A stretch of 64,000 nucleotides of DNA, taken from Arthrobacter sp. Leaf137. Its GTDB lineage: Bacteria > Actinomycetota > Actinomycetes > Actinomycetales > Micrococcaceae. This document shows positions 63,766 through 64,000 of the stretch, piece after piece (position 1 is the stretch's first letter; every line of letters begins with the position of its first letter). The position numbers and the translations under genes were made by a program. Location of the stretch: positions 1 through 64,000 of the forward strand of contig NZ_LMOI01000023.1 of NCBI RefSeq assembly GCF_001423525.1, read 5' to 3'. The notes below the pieces were generated by a model. The model was not told where the DNA came from, made no database searches, and saw only the letters and a list, made by a program, of their open reading frames with translations.

Positions 63766-64000
63766 CCCCCGCGGTTCCGACGGGCGTCTCCGTCCGTTCC
63801 ATGCGTCAGGAGGATTGGCCGGATGTTCGGGACATCTTCCAGGAGGGAATCGACACCGGCCACGCCACCTTCGAATCCGCAGCGCCCGACTGGGACCGAT
63901 TCGACACTTCCCGGCTTTCCCGCCATCGGCTCGTTGCCGAAATCGCGCAGGGCCGAATCGTCGGTTGGGCGGCCGTCTCGCCCGTTTCAGCCCGCCCCGT
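63762..64000 (+). CDS. GNAT acetyltransferase, phosphinothricin acetyltransferase/ArsN type (partial)
   Basis: The gene starts at GTG 63762, overlapping the arsR stop, and runs off the window after 79 residues. The text VSVRSMRQEDWPDVRDIFQE, GIDTGHATFE and RLVAEIAQGRIVGWAAVSPV matches the first half of phosphinothricin N-acetyltransferase-like GNAT enzymes. ArsN1 proteins of this group in ars operons acetylate the organoarsenic antibiotic arsinothricin. Coupling to arsR supports that role, but substrate residues lie mostly outside the window. Confidence 0.82.
   Translation, partial: MTPAVPTGVSVRSMRQEDWPDVRDIFQEGIDTGHATFESAAPDWDRFDTSRLSRHRLVAEIAQGRIVGWAAVSPVSARP

Noticed and set aside
1..64000. 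CRISPR array, rRNA operon, intact tRNA, plasmid replication or partition genes
   Set aside because: None was seen. The only RNA-gene trace is the tRNA 3' fragment at 5957-5978; this rests on reading by eye, so short RNAs could be missed.

Overview
The DNA is GC-rich and has actinobacterial gene families (DUF4192, DUF3105, DUF6153, F510_1955-type lipoproteins, c-di-AMP riboswitches ahead of cell-wall hydrolases, CmtR-type regulators). It looks like an Arthrobacter/Pseudarthrobacter-type member of the Micrococcaceae; this is inferred from protein style and was not tested by search. No replication or partition gene is visible, so I cannot tell a chromosomal island from a large plasmid.

Layout. 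1-8.1 kb is a worn border: a partial sugar-phosphate isomerase that opens with a 51-bp tandem duplication, several frameshifted membrane genes, pspA, a secreted HNH-type protein with no standard start, an excisionase-like gene, a frameshifted tyrosine-integrase remnant, a tRNA 3'-end fragment with its terminator, and a 645-aa membrane protein of unknown function. 8.6-12.7 kb holds a DUF4192 gene, a 293-bp MITE-like insertion with terminal inverted repeats and a 5-bp target duplication, and a 662-aa secreted protein. 12.9-27.5 kb is a metal and redox block: SURF1, a CmtR-like sensor with a CDF transporter, a thioredoxin-like protein, an LspA homologue and CcdA; a riboswitch-led M23-DUF305-DUF3105 operon; a TlpA-like lipoprotein; CtaG; an SmtB-like repressor with a CopD-CtaG fusion; then a second CmtR-CDF-DsbA-CopC run. 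27.6-30.5 kb is a graveyard of mntR, mntH, nlpC and lspA remnants. 30.5-38.5 kb carries a Tat-type multicopper oxidase, a second CopD-CtaG fusion, a broken AMP-binding/carrier/acyltransferase gene and a riboswitch-led NlpC/P60 hydrolase. 38.6-53 kb is mainly copper: a CsoR-type operator, a CopZ-like chaperone, a CopB ATPase, DUF6153, DUF305, an F510_1955 lipoprotein, an 18-cysteine copper storage protein, CcdA-TlpA-SHOCT-DUF3105 opposite BlaI-M56, and a CopC-CopD fusion. 53-58.1 kb is a cadC-cadA-lspA-cadD operon divergent from a third ccdA-tlpA pair. 58.2-64 kb is an arsenic cluster: two arsenate reductases, trxB, an FAD enzyme, a 17-aa cysteine-rich peptide ORF, an ArsR-phosphatase fusion, an aquaporin, arsR and the start of an ArsN-like acetyltransferase.

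How it may work together. Cytoplasmic sensors (two CmtR-like, SmtB-like, CadC-like, BlaI-like, ArsR and an apparent CsoR site) control pumps for copper, cadmium/zinc/lead and arsenic. A membrane and extracytoplasmic layer (multicopper oxidase, CopC, CopD fusions, DUF305, CtaG, SURF1, CcdA, TlpA, LspA) handles copper delivery, thiol redox and lipoprotein maturation outside the membrane. The ccdA-tlpA pair occurs three times beside different metal systems, which suggests a portable thiol-redox module. The most unusual items are the 94-residue C-terminal domain shared by two otherwise unrelated exported proteins, the LspA homologue lacking a catalytic Asp, the c-di-AMP riboswitch placed ahead of metal-associated genes, the 17-aa cysteine-rich peptide and the MITE-like element.
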